From positions 1-62,138 of the forward strand of contig CALKKS010000002.1 of assembly GCA_937995345.1 (NCBI GenBank): DNA of 62,138 nt. The letters run 5' to 3'. Made by a program: the position numbers and the translations under genes. The notes beneath the pieces were generated by a model. That model saw only the letters and a list, made by a program, of their open reading frames with translations. It had not been told where the DNA came from and made no database searches. Shown piece after piece: positions 32,967 through 42,011 of this stretch. The stretch comes from an uncultured Collinsella sp. (GTDB taxonomy: Bacteria > Actinomycetota > Coriobacteriia > Coriobacteriales > Coriobacteriaceae). Each line of letters starts with the position of its first letter. Position 1 is the stretch's first letter.

Positions 32967-35764
32967 AGCGCCTCAGCGCAGCGCTTACAAATATGAGCGT
33001 GGCCGTTGTACTCGCCGACGGTGGTGCGGTAGTTCCAGCAACGGTCGCAGCACTCGCCCTCGGCAGCCTCGATGGCAACGGAAAGCTCCTCGCCCTGGGT
33101 CAGCTCAACATCGGAGACGATGTAGAACTCGGCCAGATCGACGGCCTTGTCGCCGGTCAGCAGCGCGTACATCTCGGCGGGAACGACCGCCTTAACGCGG
33201 ACCTGCTGGCTCTTAGTGAAGGTGCCGGCGGAGCGGGCATCCTCAAGGGCCTTGGTCACGGCGCTACGGAGCTCGAGTGAAGCCTCGAGCACGCCCTCGA
33301 ACTCATTGGCCTCGTCAACCGTAATGGGCGACTTATACCAATCGAGCAGCGCGGCGTACTTCTGGTGATCGACGCAGCCGGCAGGCGCATAGGCCATGGC
33401 CTCGTCGACCGTGTAGGACAGGATCGGCTGAAGGTCGCGCATGAGCATCGAGAAGAGCTCGGCGAGCACAGTCTGGGCGCTGCGGCGCTCGAGCGAGCCG
33501 GGCTTCTCGCAGTACAGACGGTCCTTCAGGGCGTCGAGGTACACGTTGGAGAGCTCGGTAACAACGAAGTCGTAGAGCGCGCGGTAGGCACGCGGGAACT
33601 CGTAGCTGGCGTAGGCATCGTCGACCTCGGCCTGGACCTGGGTCAGGCGGGCAACCATGAGCTTGTCGAGCCGCAGCAGGTCGGCAAAGGCAACGCCGTC
33701 GGTCTCAGGCTCAAACTGACCCTCGAGCTCGGAGAGCAGGAAGCGCAGCGTGTTGCGGAAACGACGGTAGGCATCGGACGTACGAGCAAGGATCTCATGG
33801 TCGATGGACACGTCGGAGCTGGTATCGACGGATGCAACCCACAGACGAATGATGTCGGCGCCCATCTCGTCGCAGACTTTGTTGGGGTCGATGACGTTGC
33901 CGAGCGACTTGGACATCTTGCGGCCCTGGCCGTCGAGGGTGAAGCCTTGCGAGACGACCGCCTTGTACGGAGCGTGGCCGTTGGCACCCACCGAGGTGAG
34001 CAGCGAGCTCTGGAACCAACCGCGGTGCTGGTCGGAGCCCTCGAGATACACGTCCGCCGGATACTCAAGCTCGGGGCGATACTCGCAGACGGCCTTCCAG
34101 GAGACGCCGGAATCCCACCACACGTCGAGGATGTCCTTATCGGCCTTAAGGTGATGGCCGCCGCACTTGGGGCAGACGCAGGCCTCGCCCAGGTAGCTCT
34201 CGGGAGCGTCGGTGAACCAGGCGTCGGAGCCCTTCTCGTGGAAGAGCTTGATGACGGCGTCGAGCGTGGCGTCGTTCATGACCTTCTCGCCGCAGTCGGC
34301 GCAGGTGTAGCTCGGGATAGGCACGCCCCAGTTGCGCTGACGGCTGATGCACCAGTCGGGACGCTGCTCGACCATGGCACCGATGCGGTTGGCCGCGTGG
34401 GCCGGATACCACTTGACGTTCTCGCGAACCTCTTTGCCAGCCTGCTCGCGCAAACCGGTCTTGTCCATCGAGACAAACCACTGGTCGGTAGCACGGAAGA
34501 GCACCGGGTGCTTGCAGCGCCAGCAGTGCGGATAGCTGTGCGTGATCTTCTTCTCGAGAACCAGGGTGCCGCGCTCGCGCAGGAACTCGATGATGTGCGG
34601 GTTGGCCTCATCGGTATCCATACCGCTGAAGGGGCCACCGGTGCCAAACTCCTCACCGGTGTAGAACTTGCCGTCGTCATCGACCGGCATGCAGATGTCG
34701 GTGATGCCCTCCTTGAGGCAGGCAAAGTAGTCGTCGACGCCGTGGCCGGGCGAGTTGTGGACGATACCGGTACCATCATCGACACCGACGTAATCGGCCA
34801 GCAGCGCCACGCCCTCAACGCCGTCAAAGATCGGCTGCTTGTAGTGGATGTGGTGGAAGGTCTCGGCGGGAACCACATAGGGCTTGCCGTCGACCATGAC
34901 CGGGATGTACTCCCAGCCAAACTCCTCGCAGCACTTGGGAGCCAGGTCCTCGAGCATGACCTCGGCGCGACCATCGTGCTCAACGGCGACGTAGGCGGCG
35001 CCGGGCTTGAGGGAAACCGCCTGGTCGGAGGGGATGGTCCACGGCGTTGTCGTCCAGATGATAAAGTCGACCGGGCCATCGAAGTTCTCGAGGCCGGCGG
35101 GCTTGGAGGTCATCTCAAAGCGGACGAAGATGGACGGGCTCGTCTCGTCGGAGTACTCAATCTCGGCCTCGGCGAGTGCGGTGTGGCAGTGCTTGCACCA
35201 GTGGACGGGCTTGTGACCGCGATAGATCATGCCCTTATCGAACATGGCCTTGAAGACCTCAATGTCGGCGGCGTCATGCTGGTGATAGAGCGTCAGGTAG
35301 GGATTGTCCCAGTCGCCGAGCACGCCCAGACGACGGAAGCCGGCCTTCTGCAGCTCGATGTTCTCGACAGCAAACTCATTGCAGAGCTCACGGATCTTAG
35401 CCGTGGAGGTCTGGTTGAACTTCTCGGTGCCGAGCTTCTCCTCGACCTTGTGCTCGATCGGCTGGCCATGGCAGTCCCAACCGGGGACATAGGGGACCTC
35501 ATAGCCCTGCATCATCCAGTAGCGGTTGATCATGTCCTTGGAGATCTTGTTCATGGCGTGGCCGATGTGGATCGGACCGTTGGCGTACGGAGGGCCGTCG
35601 TGCAGCACGAACTTCTTGTGACCCTCGTTCTTCTTCAGAACCTGCTCGTAGACCTTGTTGTCCTGCCAGTCCTTGAGTCGCTTGGGCTCGGACTTGGAAA
35701 GACCGGCACGCATGGGAAATCCGGTTTTGGGCAGATTCATCGTCTGCTTGTACTCGTTTGCCAC
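32963..35764 (-). CDS. ileS: Isoleucyl-tRNA synthetase
   Basis: Class I synthetase of 933 residues, the usual bacterial length. HIGH is at 66-69 and KMSKS appears in GRKMSKSLGNV. The CP1 editing domain lies in the middle. A C-terminal zinc finger is visible (CDRCWNYRTT and CKRC close to the end). The ATG at 35764 lies just below the T-box terminator. The stop codon lies inside a 16-bp palindrome (32932-32966). Expression is predicted to rise when uncharged tRNA-Ile accumulates. Confidence 0.97.
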   Translation of the reverse strand: MANEYKQTMNLPKTGFPMRAGLSKSEPKRLKDWQDNKVYEQVLKKNEGHKKFVLHDGPPYANGPIHIGHAMNKISKDMINRYWMMQGYEVPYVPGWDCHGQPIEHKVEEKLGTEKFNQTSTAKIRELCNEFAVENIELQKAGFRRLGVLGDWDNPYLTLYHQHDAADIEVFKAMFDKGMIYRGHKPVHWCKHCHTALAEAEIEYSDETSPSIFVRFEMTSKPAGLENFDGPVDFIIWTTTPWTIPSDQAVSLKPGAAYVAVEHDGRAEVMLEDLAPKCCEEFGWEYIPVMVDGKPYVVPAETFHHIHYKQPIFDGVEGVALLADYVGVDDGTGIVHNSPGHGVDDYFACLKEGITDICMPVDDDGKFYTGEEFGTGGPFSGMDTDEANPHIIEFLRERGTLVLEKKITHSYPHCWRCKHPVLFRATDQWFVSMDKTGLREQAGKEVRENVKWYPAHAANRIGAMVEQRPDWCISRQRNWGVPIPSYTCADCGEKVMNDATLDAVIKLFHEKGSDAWFTDAPESYLGEACVCPKCGGHHLKADKDILDVWWDSGVSWKAVCEYRPELEYPADVYLEGSDQHRGWFQSSLLTSVGANGHAPYKAVVSQGFTLDGQGRKMSKSLGNVIDPNKVCDEMGADIIRLWVASVDTSSDVSIDHEILARTSDAYRRFRNTLRFLLSELEGQFEPETDGVAFADLLRLDKLMVARLTQVQAEVDDAYASYEFPRAYRALYDFVVTELSNVYLDALKDRLYCEKPGSLERRSAQTVLAELFSMLMRDLQPILSYTVDEAMAYAPAGCVDHQKYAALLDWYKSPITVDEANEFEGVLEASLELRSAVTKALEDARSAGTFTKSQQVRVKAVVPAEMYALLTGDKAVDLAEFYIVSDVELTQGEELSVAIEAAEGECCDRCWNYRTTVGEYNGHAHICKRCAEAL

Positions 35765-35807
35765 GGTACCCCTTTCTTGTCATGGGCGTGCACGCCCTCT
35801 GGGCACC

Positions 35808-36110
35808 AAAAAAGCGCCCGTCCCTACAAGCTGGGACGAAGCGCCACAAAACGAGCAGCACGCCCGTAAAAGCTCTTCGCTTAACCACCCAGCTTAGATG
35901 CCCTCGCCCGCGTCGCCGCGCGCTCGCATCCGTTACTCGGCTGGCCTGTATCGACGACCATCTCGGCGATGTCTACTAAGACGTGCCTACACGGCGCGTC
36001 CGTTGGGACCGCAGCTCCGGGGTGATTTTCATCGGTCGCATGCGCGGGTTCTCAGCACTCCCCGCTCTCTGTAGCATGCGGATGGCCGACTACTCGTCCC
36101 CATCAACGCT
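35808..36110 (-). promoter_or_regulatory. T-box riboswitch controlling ileS
   Basis: Untranslated leader read on the minus strand. The specifier-loop region holds AUC (36024-36026), an Ile codon, in GAAAATCACC. The T-box core GGGTGGTTAAGCG lies at 35878-35890. The sequence AAGCTGGG (minus strand, 35888-35895) pairs exactly with CCCAGCTT (35828-35835) to form the antiterminator. The alternative terminator is GCGC-TT-CGTCCC/GGGACG-G-GCGC (35814-35845) with a six-T tail (35808-35813). The UGGU bulge fits an A discriminator base in tRNA-Ile. All three functional parts are present and mutually exclusive. Confidence 0.9.
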
Positions 36111-36250
36111 TATGCGGAGTATGCTAGCACGTTCCGCGCCGGCGAAAAACCCTCAACACTGGTTTTATACGTTCAAATTTTCTTGCGGCCGTGGACCTTC
36201 TCTTGGAGCAAAATACCTGTAAGCACTTTATCGAACGAAAGAAGGTACCT

Positions 36251-37333
36251 ATGCGCACAATTGGAATGAGCGACTATACCGTCGGCGAAGACTGCTTTGA
36301 CGAGCTGCCCGGAGCGCTGGCCGAATACGGAGCGACCAAGGTCGCGATCATCGGTGGCAAGCGGGCACTGGCCGCAGCACTTCCCGGTATCGAAGCTGCG
36401 CTAGCAGACACCGACGTCGAGATTCTGGAGACGCGCGTATACGGTACCAACAGCACACGCACCAATATCGCCAAGGTCGTAAACTCCCCCGCCTGCCAGG
36501 AAGCCGACGTGCTCATTGCCTGCGGCGGCGGCAAGGCACTCGACACCGTCAAGACGGCGGCCATCGAGCTCAAGAAGATCGTCTTTACGGTGCCGACGAT
36601 CTGCTCCAACTGCTCCGCCGCGACCGCCATTGCCGTCGTGTATAACGACGACGGCTCGCTCGAGGGCTATTCGTACCCCAACCGACCGGCGCACATCTTC
36701 ATCAACCCCAAGATCATCGCCGAGGCACCGGCGGAGTACTTCTGGGCCGGCGTGGGCGATGCCCTGTCTAAGCAGCCCGAGGTCGAGTACGCCACGAGCG
36801 CCGGTAATTTGGAGCACACGGCAGGCCTTGGCCTGGCACTCGCCCACACCTGCTCCGAGCCGCTGTTTACCTATGGCGTGCAGGGTCTTGAGGACGTTCG
36901 CCAGAACCTGTCGACCGAAGCCGTCAAGCAGATCGCGCTCGATATCGTGGTCAACACGGGCTACGTCTCGAACCTGACCAACCAAAACGATTACTACTAC
37001 AACTCGAGCGTGGCGCACGCGTTCTACAACGCCACGTGCAGCATTCCGCGTGAGGGCACCTACCTGCACGGCGAGGTCGTAAGCCTGGGCGTGCTGGTGC
37101 TGTTTGCCTATACGGGCGATACCGAGAACCTTGAGCGCTACGCCGCCTTTAACAAGCAGATGGGCCTGCCCGTGACGCTTGAGCAGGTCGGCCTTACCGA
37201 GGCCGATATCCCCGCCCTGTGCGAGTATGCGCACGCCACCAACGAGTGGAAGCAGGGAAACCCCGAGCCCTTCACGGACAAAAAATTCGCCGCCGCCATC
37301 AAGGCCGCCGACGCTTACGGCCACACGCTCTAG
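36251..37333 (+). CDS. Iron-containing alcohol / glycerol dehydrogenase family protein
   Basis: Group III metal-dependent dehydrogenase of 360 residues, closest by eye to glycerol dehydrogenase (GldA). The NAD-binding GGGKALDT, the VPTICSNCSA strand-loop, the metal-binding Asp in GVGDALSK and the His in YLHGEVVSLG are visible. The ATG at 36251 follows AAGAAGG; 20 upstream codons of the open frame are not supported. It is transcribed away from the ileS leader and ends in a terminator-repeat. The substrate is not certain; a small polyol or aldehyde is likely. Confidence 0.85.
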   Translation: MRTIGMSDYTVGEDCFDELPGALAEYGATKVAIIGGKRALAAALPGIEAALADTDVEILETRVYGTNSTRTNIAKVVNSPACQEADVLIACGGGKALDTVKTAAIELKKIVFTVPTICSNCSAATAIAVVYNDDGSLEGYSYPNRPAHIFINPKIIAEAPAEYFWAGVGDALSKQPEVEYATSAGNLEHTAGLGLALAHTCSEPLFTYGVQGLEDVRQNLSTEAVKQIALDIVVNTGYVSNLTNQNDYYYNSSVAHAFYNATCSIPREGTYLHGEVVSLGVLVLFAYTGDTENLERYAAFNKQMGLPVTLEQVGLTEADIPALCEYAHATNEWKQGNPEPFTDKKFAAAIKAADAYGHTL

Positions 37334-37342
37334 GACTGGCCC

Positions 37343-37386
37343 AAAACCACCACAAAGGGGACAGGTACCTTTCTGGTGGTTTTTTA
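37343..37386 (+). terminator. Terminator-repeat after the dehydrogenase gene (copy 2 of the CAAAGGGGACAGG family)
   Basis: AAAACCACCA pairs with TGGTGGTTTT, and inner AAAGG pairs with CCTTT across one C/C mismatch, followed by a T run. It is nearly identical to the minus-strand sequence of 29594-29633. Confidence 0.85.
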
Positions 37387-37387
37387 T

Positions 37388-37847
37388 TGCTCCAGCATTC
37401 AGTTCGTACTCGAACCCGATACTTTACGAGAAAGGGTTCGGGTACGTTTTTTGTTTACCGGAAATTCTGCGGAAGGACTACTCGGAACGGTAAACAGGAA
37501 CGAACAGAGGCAGGGTATCATCGTGGTGATGGTATCCTGCCTTTTGTTTTGCGGGATCAAGGTCGCTTTATGCGAACTTGATCGCCACTTATATGGCGCA
37601 TTGATGGCAATTGCTTCGTACGTGCATACCGGGAGTCTGTACACCTCTGGCAAGGCGTAACACACTAGACTTTGTTCCAAAGTTCGTGTGCTAAGGGGGC
37701 AGGCCCCTTAGAATTCCTGTGGAGCGTGTACGCACGTACGCAGGAAAACGGCAATATTTCGCTATATCAGGGCGTTCTTTCATTGGAGAGTATGGTATAC
37801 ACAGGTTAGTTCAACAAATAAGAATTTATATATAACGGAGAATATTG
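37388..37847. other. Gene-free, hairpin-dense segment before the S51 peptidase
   Basis: No gene is seen in 460 bases. Five hairpins are present. CGTAC-T-CGAACCC/GGGTTCG-G-GTACG is followed by TTTTTT (37405-37452). GTTTACCG/CGGTAAAC spans 37453-37495. An AGGCAGG stem is followed by TTTGTTTT (37508-37550). GATCAAG-G-TCGC/GCGA-A-CTTGATC spans about 37553-37583. CTAAGGGG-GCAGG-CCCCTTAG is at 37691-37711. Composition shifts towards AT along the segment. It looks like the flank of an acquired element. Confidence 0.7.
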
Positions 37848-38450
37848 ATGAAACTTTTTTTATGTTCTCACTTTTCAAGTGTAGGAAGTCTGATAAAGGA
37901 AGAAATTGAAAATAAAAAAGTCGCATTTATTCCAACAGCTTCGCTGCGTGAAGGCTACACCGGTTATGTCGGCTCGGCTCGAAAATTATTCAAAAAGTTG
38001 GGAGCAATCGTAACTGAAATTGATATTTCAACGGAGGCTTATTCAACGATACAGTCTGTTTTTGAAGAAGCGGATGTGATATATTTTACCGGCGGAAATT
38101 CTTTCTTTCTTATGGACCAGCTCCGTAAAACGGGAACGGATGAGCTGTTGAAGAAAGAATTGGCAAAGGGAAAACTGATGATTGGTGAATCGGCAGGTGC
38201 GATTATATGCGCTCCAAGCATCCAATATATCGAGCAAATGGATGAAAAGCCGGAGGACTACTCACAAGAAGATGATGCAGGGCTTGATTTGATTGATTTC
38301 TATGTTCTTCCGCATTATCTTACAGCACCATTTAAGAAAGTTACCGAGAAAATAATGACTGAGTTTTCGGATTTGAATCTATGCCCAATTAACAACCGTC
38401 AGGGAATTGTAATTGACGGTGAAGGTTCAAAGGTAATTTGCAAAGACTAA
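37848..38450 (+). CDS. S51 family peptidase (peptidase E-like), AT-rich and probably acquired
   Basis: 200-residue protein with the S51/PepE pattern: YFTGGNSFFLM (80-90), nucleophile Ser115 in GESAGAII and His156 in LPHYL. These match the spacing of the Ser120/His157 pair in E. coli PepE, which hydrolyses Asp-X dipeptides. The ATG at 37848 follows CGGAG; a TTG one codon earlier is less likely. Codon use is strongly AT-rich (AAA, GAA, ATT, TAT), unlike every neighbour, and points to transfer from a low-GC Firmicute. The flanks hold hairpins on one side and transposase remnants on the other. Confidence 0.85.
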   Translation: MKLFLCSHFSSVGSLIKEEIENKKVAFIPTASLREGYTGYVGSARKLFKKLGAIVTEIDISTEAYSTIQSVFEEADVIYFTGGNSFFLMDQLRKTGTDELLKKELAKGKLMIGESAGAIICAPSIQYIEQMDEKPEDYSQEDDAGLDLIDFYVLPHYLTAPFKKVTEKIMTEFSDLNLCPINNRQGIVIDGEGSKVICKD

Positions 38451-38565
38451 TTTGAAAATTCCAGTTTGCTGTACTCGTTCCTAGCAGGGTTTGGGGCAGG
38501 CACGCCCCAACAAGAAGCTGTCCCAAAGGGGCAAGAATGGGGACTGCGGACGATTTCTTGGACCG

Positions 38566-38800
38566 TCACGCGGCCCTTCCCAGCGCGGAGCGGAACTCAG
38601 CCGGCGTGCGGCCACCGAGCGCATCGCTGCGCCTCTCCGTATTGTATCGACCGATCCAGCCCCCGAGCTCCTCGATGAAGCGGGCGGGGGTCCAGTCCGA
38701 CCAGTCCCTGCCGTGCCAGAACTCCTTCTTGAGCAGGCCGAAGAAGCCCTCCATCGCCGCGTTGTCCGGGCTGCAGAGCTTGGCGGACTGGATTGGCTAC
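38566..38800 (-). pseudogene. IS3-family transposase (OrfB) C-terminal remnant
   Basis: The minus-strand frame reads SPDNAAMEGFFGLLKKEF and later RYNTERRSDALGGRTPAEFR, the hallmark end of IS3-family integrase-type transposases (the DDE glutamate region and the following helix). The frame hits a stop at about 38800 and everything upstream is missing: the first two catalytic Asp and OrfA. It is only about 75 codons of a normal 270-300, so inactive. Confidence 0.82.
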
Positions 38801-38895
38801 ACTGATGTGGACAGTTCCGGGAGGGGCGCAAGAGATGGGAAGGCCGTGTGCGCGTTCCTGCGTGAGGGCCGCGGGGAGGGGCTGCCTGGGTACGG

Positions 38896-39041
38896 CGCCT
38901 GTCAACTCGGTCCACGTCTTTGATGACCGGGTCGTACTCAATATCAACTTCACGGATGATGCCAAAACGGTCACCCGTGAGGAAGTGTTGGGTTCGAGTG
39001 CTATGGACAATGTTCCAGCATGCTGGGATCGAACTCGCTAG
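38896..39041 (+). pseudogene. Possible C-terminal tail of a site-specific recombinase
   Basis: A plus-strand frame reading VHVFDDRVVLNINFTDDAKT and TREEVLGSS resembles the last beta-strands of large recombinases. It has no start of its own and runs 41 bases into the end of the DUF523 gene on the other strand. The family assignment is from memory of the motif style and is weak. Confidence 0.3.
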
Positions 39042-39462
39042 CCGGAATCACACGGTACCCGTGACGCAGCAGCAGATCGACAAAAACACCGTTGCCCGCA
39101 GTGAGCGTACCGCTGAACGTTCCGTCGTAGATGCGACCCGCGCCGCACGAGGGACTACGATCTTGAAGGATGCACGCAGCGATCTCGGACGGGCCGCCCG
39201 CCTGCTCGCACATATCGAGTGCGCGCTCTGCGCCCAGACGAAACTCGCGATCGACCGAGACGCCCTCGCAGGTGCGGACCTCGCCGTTCGCAATCTCGGA
39301 TGGCTTGCGCGGCGTGGGCAGGCCACCGAAGACCTCGGGGCACACCAGTAAGACCTCGGTCCCCGTGTGCTCGCAAGCCTCGACCAGCTCGCGATGGTAA
39401 TTGTCGAGCCCGTTATACTTACAGCTTTCACCCATCAAACAGGCACTTACCACGATCTTCAT
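39001..39462 (-). CDS. DUF523 family protein
   Basis: 153 residues. Conserved cysteines lie in SACLMGESCKYNG, CPEVFGGLPTPR and RSPSCG, the pattern of DUF523 (YbbK-like) proteins. The function is unknown; the cysteines suggest metal or thiol chemistry. The ATG at 39462 follows GAGGAGAG. It marks the return to core-type GC after the accessory stretch. Confidence 0.85.
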   Translation of the reverse strand: MKIVVSACLMGESCKYNGLDNYHRELVEACEHTGTEVLLVCPEVFGGLPTPRKPSEIANGEVRTCEGVSVDREFRLGAERALDMCEQAGGPSEIAACILQDRSPSCGAGRIYDGTFSGTLTAGNGVFVDLLLRHGYRVIPASEFDPSMLEHCP

Positions 39463-39481
39463 ATAACAACTCTCCTCACGC

Positions 39482-39520
39482 AAAAACGCCCCATTTGAGA
39501 TGGACACTCAAATGGGGCGA
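39482..39520 (-). terminator. Terminator of ftsH
   Basis: On the minus strand, CGCCCCATTTGAG pairs with CTCAAATGGGGCG around TGTCCAT, followed by TTTTTG. Confidence 0.92.
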
Positions 39521-39540
39521 TTGACACAGCGCAACTAGTA

Positions 39541-41448
39541 TTACTGCTGCTTTGGCATCAGCGGATTCTCGCGCGTGAGAAGATTCATAAACTCCTCGCC
39601 CGTGATCGTCTCCTTCTTGTACAGATAACGAGCCAGCTCGTGGAGCTTAAACTTGTTCTCCTTGAGGATCTGCAGGGCACGATCGTGCGCATCCTCAATC
39701 AACTTGGCGACAATTGCGTCCACGCGCTCGGCCGTACCGGGAGCGCAGGTAAGCGACGTGTCCTGGTTGAGGTACGCGTTCTGGACGGTACCGAGCGCCA
39801 TCATGCCAAACTCATCGGACATACCAAAGCGTGTCACCATATTACGGGCGAGCTTAGTGGCCTGCTCGATGTCGTTGGCCGCACCGGTCGTCATCTCGCC
39901 AAAGATGAGCTCCTCGGCAGCACGTCCGCCGCAGTAGACGGCGAGCTTGTCCAGAACCTCCTGGCGCGTGGTCAGGAAGCGCTCGTCCTCCTCGACCTGC
40001 ATGGTGTAGCCCAGAGCGCCGCTCGTGCGCGGCACGATGGTGATCTTGGTAACCGGCGCAGAGCCCTTCTGGCGGGCGGCAACGATGGCATGGCCGATCT
40101 CGTGGTAAGAAACAACCTGCTTCTCGTGATCGGACAGCACCGTGGACTTGCGCTGCTGACCGGCGATGACAACCTCCACCGACTCCTCAAAATCGTCCTG
40201 TGTGGCGCGCTTGCGACCCTCGCGGACGGCACGCAGAGCACCCTCGTTGATGATGTTGGCCAAGTCGGCACCCGAGGCACCGGGCGTGGCGCGGGCAATC
40301 GCGGTCAGGTCGATCGGGGGCTGCGTCTTCACGCTCTTGGCATGGAGCTCAAGGATGTTCTTACGGCCGGTCAGGTCGGGCAGCTCAACGGGGATGCGGC
40401 GGTCAAAACGACCGGGGCGCAACAAGGCCGGATCAAGGCTGTCGGGTCGGTTGGTAGCAGCGAGAACGACAATACCCTTGTGGTTATCGAAGCCGTCCAT
40501 CTCGGTCAGCAGCTGGTTGAGCGTCTGCTCGCGCTCGTCGTTGCCGCTAAAGCCGCCGCCATCGCGCTTCTTGCCGATGGTATCGATCTCATCGATAAAG
40601 ACGATGCAGGGAGCCTTTTCCTTGGCCTGCTTAAACAGGTCGCGTACCTTGGCGGCGCCACGGCCGACGAACATCTCGACGAACTCAGAACCAGAAATAC
40701 TAAAGAACGGCACGCCCGCCTCGCCGGCAACGGCCTTGGCAAGCAGGGTCTTACCCGTACCCGGGGGGCCGACAAGAAGAGCACCGCGCGGCAGCTTGGC
40801 GCCGATCTCCTCGTAGCGCTGCGGCTTCTCCAGAAAGTCGACGACCTCCTTGAGGGACTCCTTAGCCTCTTCCTGGCCGGCGACGTCCTTAAAGGTCACG
40901 CCCACATCCTTGGAGGCGATCACGCGCGCGCCGGACTTGCCCAGTCCACCGCCGCCAAAACCACCGCCGCCAAAGTTCATCGACGGACCGTCATCACCCA
41001 TGGCCTTCTTCATGCGGCGGTTGAGCCACCAGCCGATCAGGAAGAAAATCGCCATGGGAAGAATGAGGGTGAGCAGGTAGTAGGTCATCAGACCCGAGTT
41101 CTTATCGGGAACGACTGACTCAAGCGAGGCGCCAGATTCAAGCACGCGATCGGTAAAGCCCGCGTCATTCGGCACGCCGGTCGTCTTGTAGGCGATGTTC
41201 TCGTCCTCGCCCTTCTTGGTGTAATAAATCGTGTAATCGTCCGTGTTGTACTCGACCTTGTCGACGCTCTTCTTATCGAGCGCTTTGACAAACGTCGAGT
41301 AATCGGTCTTCGTAATCTGCTGCGTGTGACCGATGTTGGGGAACAGAACGGTCGAGAGCACGAGGTAGACGACGAAGGCGATGAGCACGTAGAGGATCAT
41401 ATTCCGTCTACGTTTGTTGTCATCCATCTCCATCTGCTTGAACTCCAT
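39541..41448 (-). CDS. ftsH: ATP-dependent zinc metalloprotease FtsH
   Basis: Membrane AAA+ protease that degrades misassembled membrane proteins and short-lived regulators. The 635 residues have two membrane helices (about 17-34 and 121-141), an extracytoplasmic loop between them, a Gly-rich linker (about 160-170), Walker A GPPGTGKT at 227-234, the Walker B/SRH region, and the zinc site HEIGHA. The start at 41448 lacks a clear ribosome site; the ATG at 41433, preceded by GGAG, is a good alternative. It is divergent from the adenosyltransferase gene. Confidence 0.96.
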   Translation of the reverse strand: MEFKQMEMDDNKRRRNMILYVLIAFVVYLVLSTVLFPNIGHTQQITKTDYSTFVKALDKKSVDKVEYNTDDYTIYYTKKGEDENIAYKTTGVPNDAGFTDRVLESGASLESVVPDKNSGLMTYYLLTLILPMAIFFLIGWWLNRRMKKAMGDDGPSMNFGGGGFGGGGLGKSGARVIASKDVGVTFKDVAGQEEAKESLKEVVDFLEKPQRYEEIGAKLPRGALLVGPPGTGKTLLAKAVAGEAGVPFFSISGSEFVEMFVGRGAAKVRDLFKQAKEKAPCIVFIDEIDTIGKKRDGGGFSGNDEREQTLNQLLTEMDGFDNHKGIVVLAATNRPDSLDPALLRPGRFDRRIPVELPDLTGRKNILELHAKSVKTQPPIDLTAIARATPGASGADLANIINEGALRAVREGRKRATQDDFEESVEVVIAGQQRKSTVLSDHEKQVVSYHEIGHAIVAARQKGSAPVTKITIVPRTSGALGYTMQVEEDERFLTTRQEVLDKLAVYCGGRAAEELIFGEMTTGAANDIEQATKLARNMVTRFGMSDEFGMMALGTVQNAYLNQDTSLTCAPGTAERVDAIVAKLIEDAHDRALQILKENKFKLHELARYLYKKETITGEEFMNLLTRENPLMPKQQ

Positions 41449-41525
41449 CTACTGGGGTTGATAATGCTAACTAGAATACCCAACCGGGACGGCGATAAAC
41501 CGACGCCGGGCATGAAAGGACAGAG

Positions 41526-42011
41526 ATGGCATCACTGGAAGTCGGCAAGGTTCAGATCTACACGGGCGACGGCAAGGGCAAGACGACGGCCGCGCTGGGG
41601 CTCGCGCTGCGCGCCACGGGCTATGGGCTCAACGTGCTTATGCTGCAGTTTGCCAAGAAGCTGCACTGCGCTGAACACGATGCGGCACCTCGATTGGGGC
41701 TACGCATTGTGCAAGCCGACCGCGACACGCCCGAAGCCTGTGCCGCGCAGATCATGGAGCTGGCGCGCGAGCAGATTGACCAGGTCGACGTGCTGATCTT
41801 GGATGAGCTGGGAGAAGCCATGCGTCGAGGCTTTGTGACGCGCGAAGATGTCGAAGCGTTGATCGCAATGAAACCGACCACCACAGAGCTCGTGCTCACC
41901 GGCCGCGGCCTGCTGCCCCTCGCCGACCTTGCCGACCTGGTAACCGAAATGCGCCCCGTCAAACACTACTTCGACGAAGGCCTCCTAGCCCGCAAAGGCA
42001 TCGAATACTAA
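41526..42011 (+). CDS. Cob(I)yrinic acid a,c-diamide adenosyltransferase (CobA/BtuR type)
   Basis: Transfers adenosyl from ATP to cobalamin or cobinamide to make the coenzyme form. The 161 residues have the P-loop TGDGKGKTTAA near the start and Walker B DVLILDELGEAM. CobA/BtuR members are about 170-200 residues, so this is slightly short. The start follows AAAGGACAGAG. No other cobalamin genes are nearby, so it may serve salvage. No cobalamin riboswitch was seen upstream. Confidence 0.9.
   Translation: MASLEVGKVQIYTGDGKGKTTAALGLALRATGYGLNVLMLQFAKKLHCAEHDAAPRLGLRIVQADRDTPEACAAQIMELAREQIDQVDVLILDELGEAMRRGFVTREDVEALIAMKPTTTELVLTGRGLLPLADLADLVTEMRPVKHYFDEGLLARKGIEY

Noticed and set aside
33365..35869. 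834-codon plus-strand frame opposite ileS
   Set aside because: Antisense of a conserved synthetase; no family motifs and no start signals.
38793..38895. Intact small gene starting at 38793 on the plus strand
   Set aside because: The first third has no recognisable pattern and overlaps the transposase remnant; only the last part looks protein-like, so it was listed as a possible fragment.
41462..41525. Cobalamin riboswitch upstream of the adenosyltransferase gene
   Set aside because: The space is only about 64 bases and shows no B12-box-like sequence.
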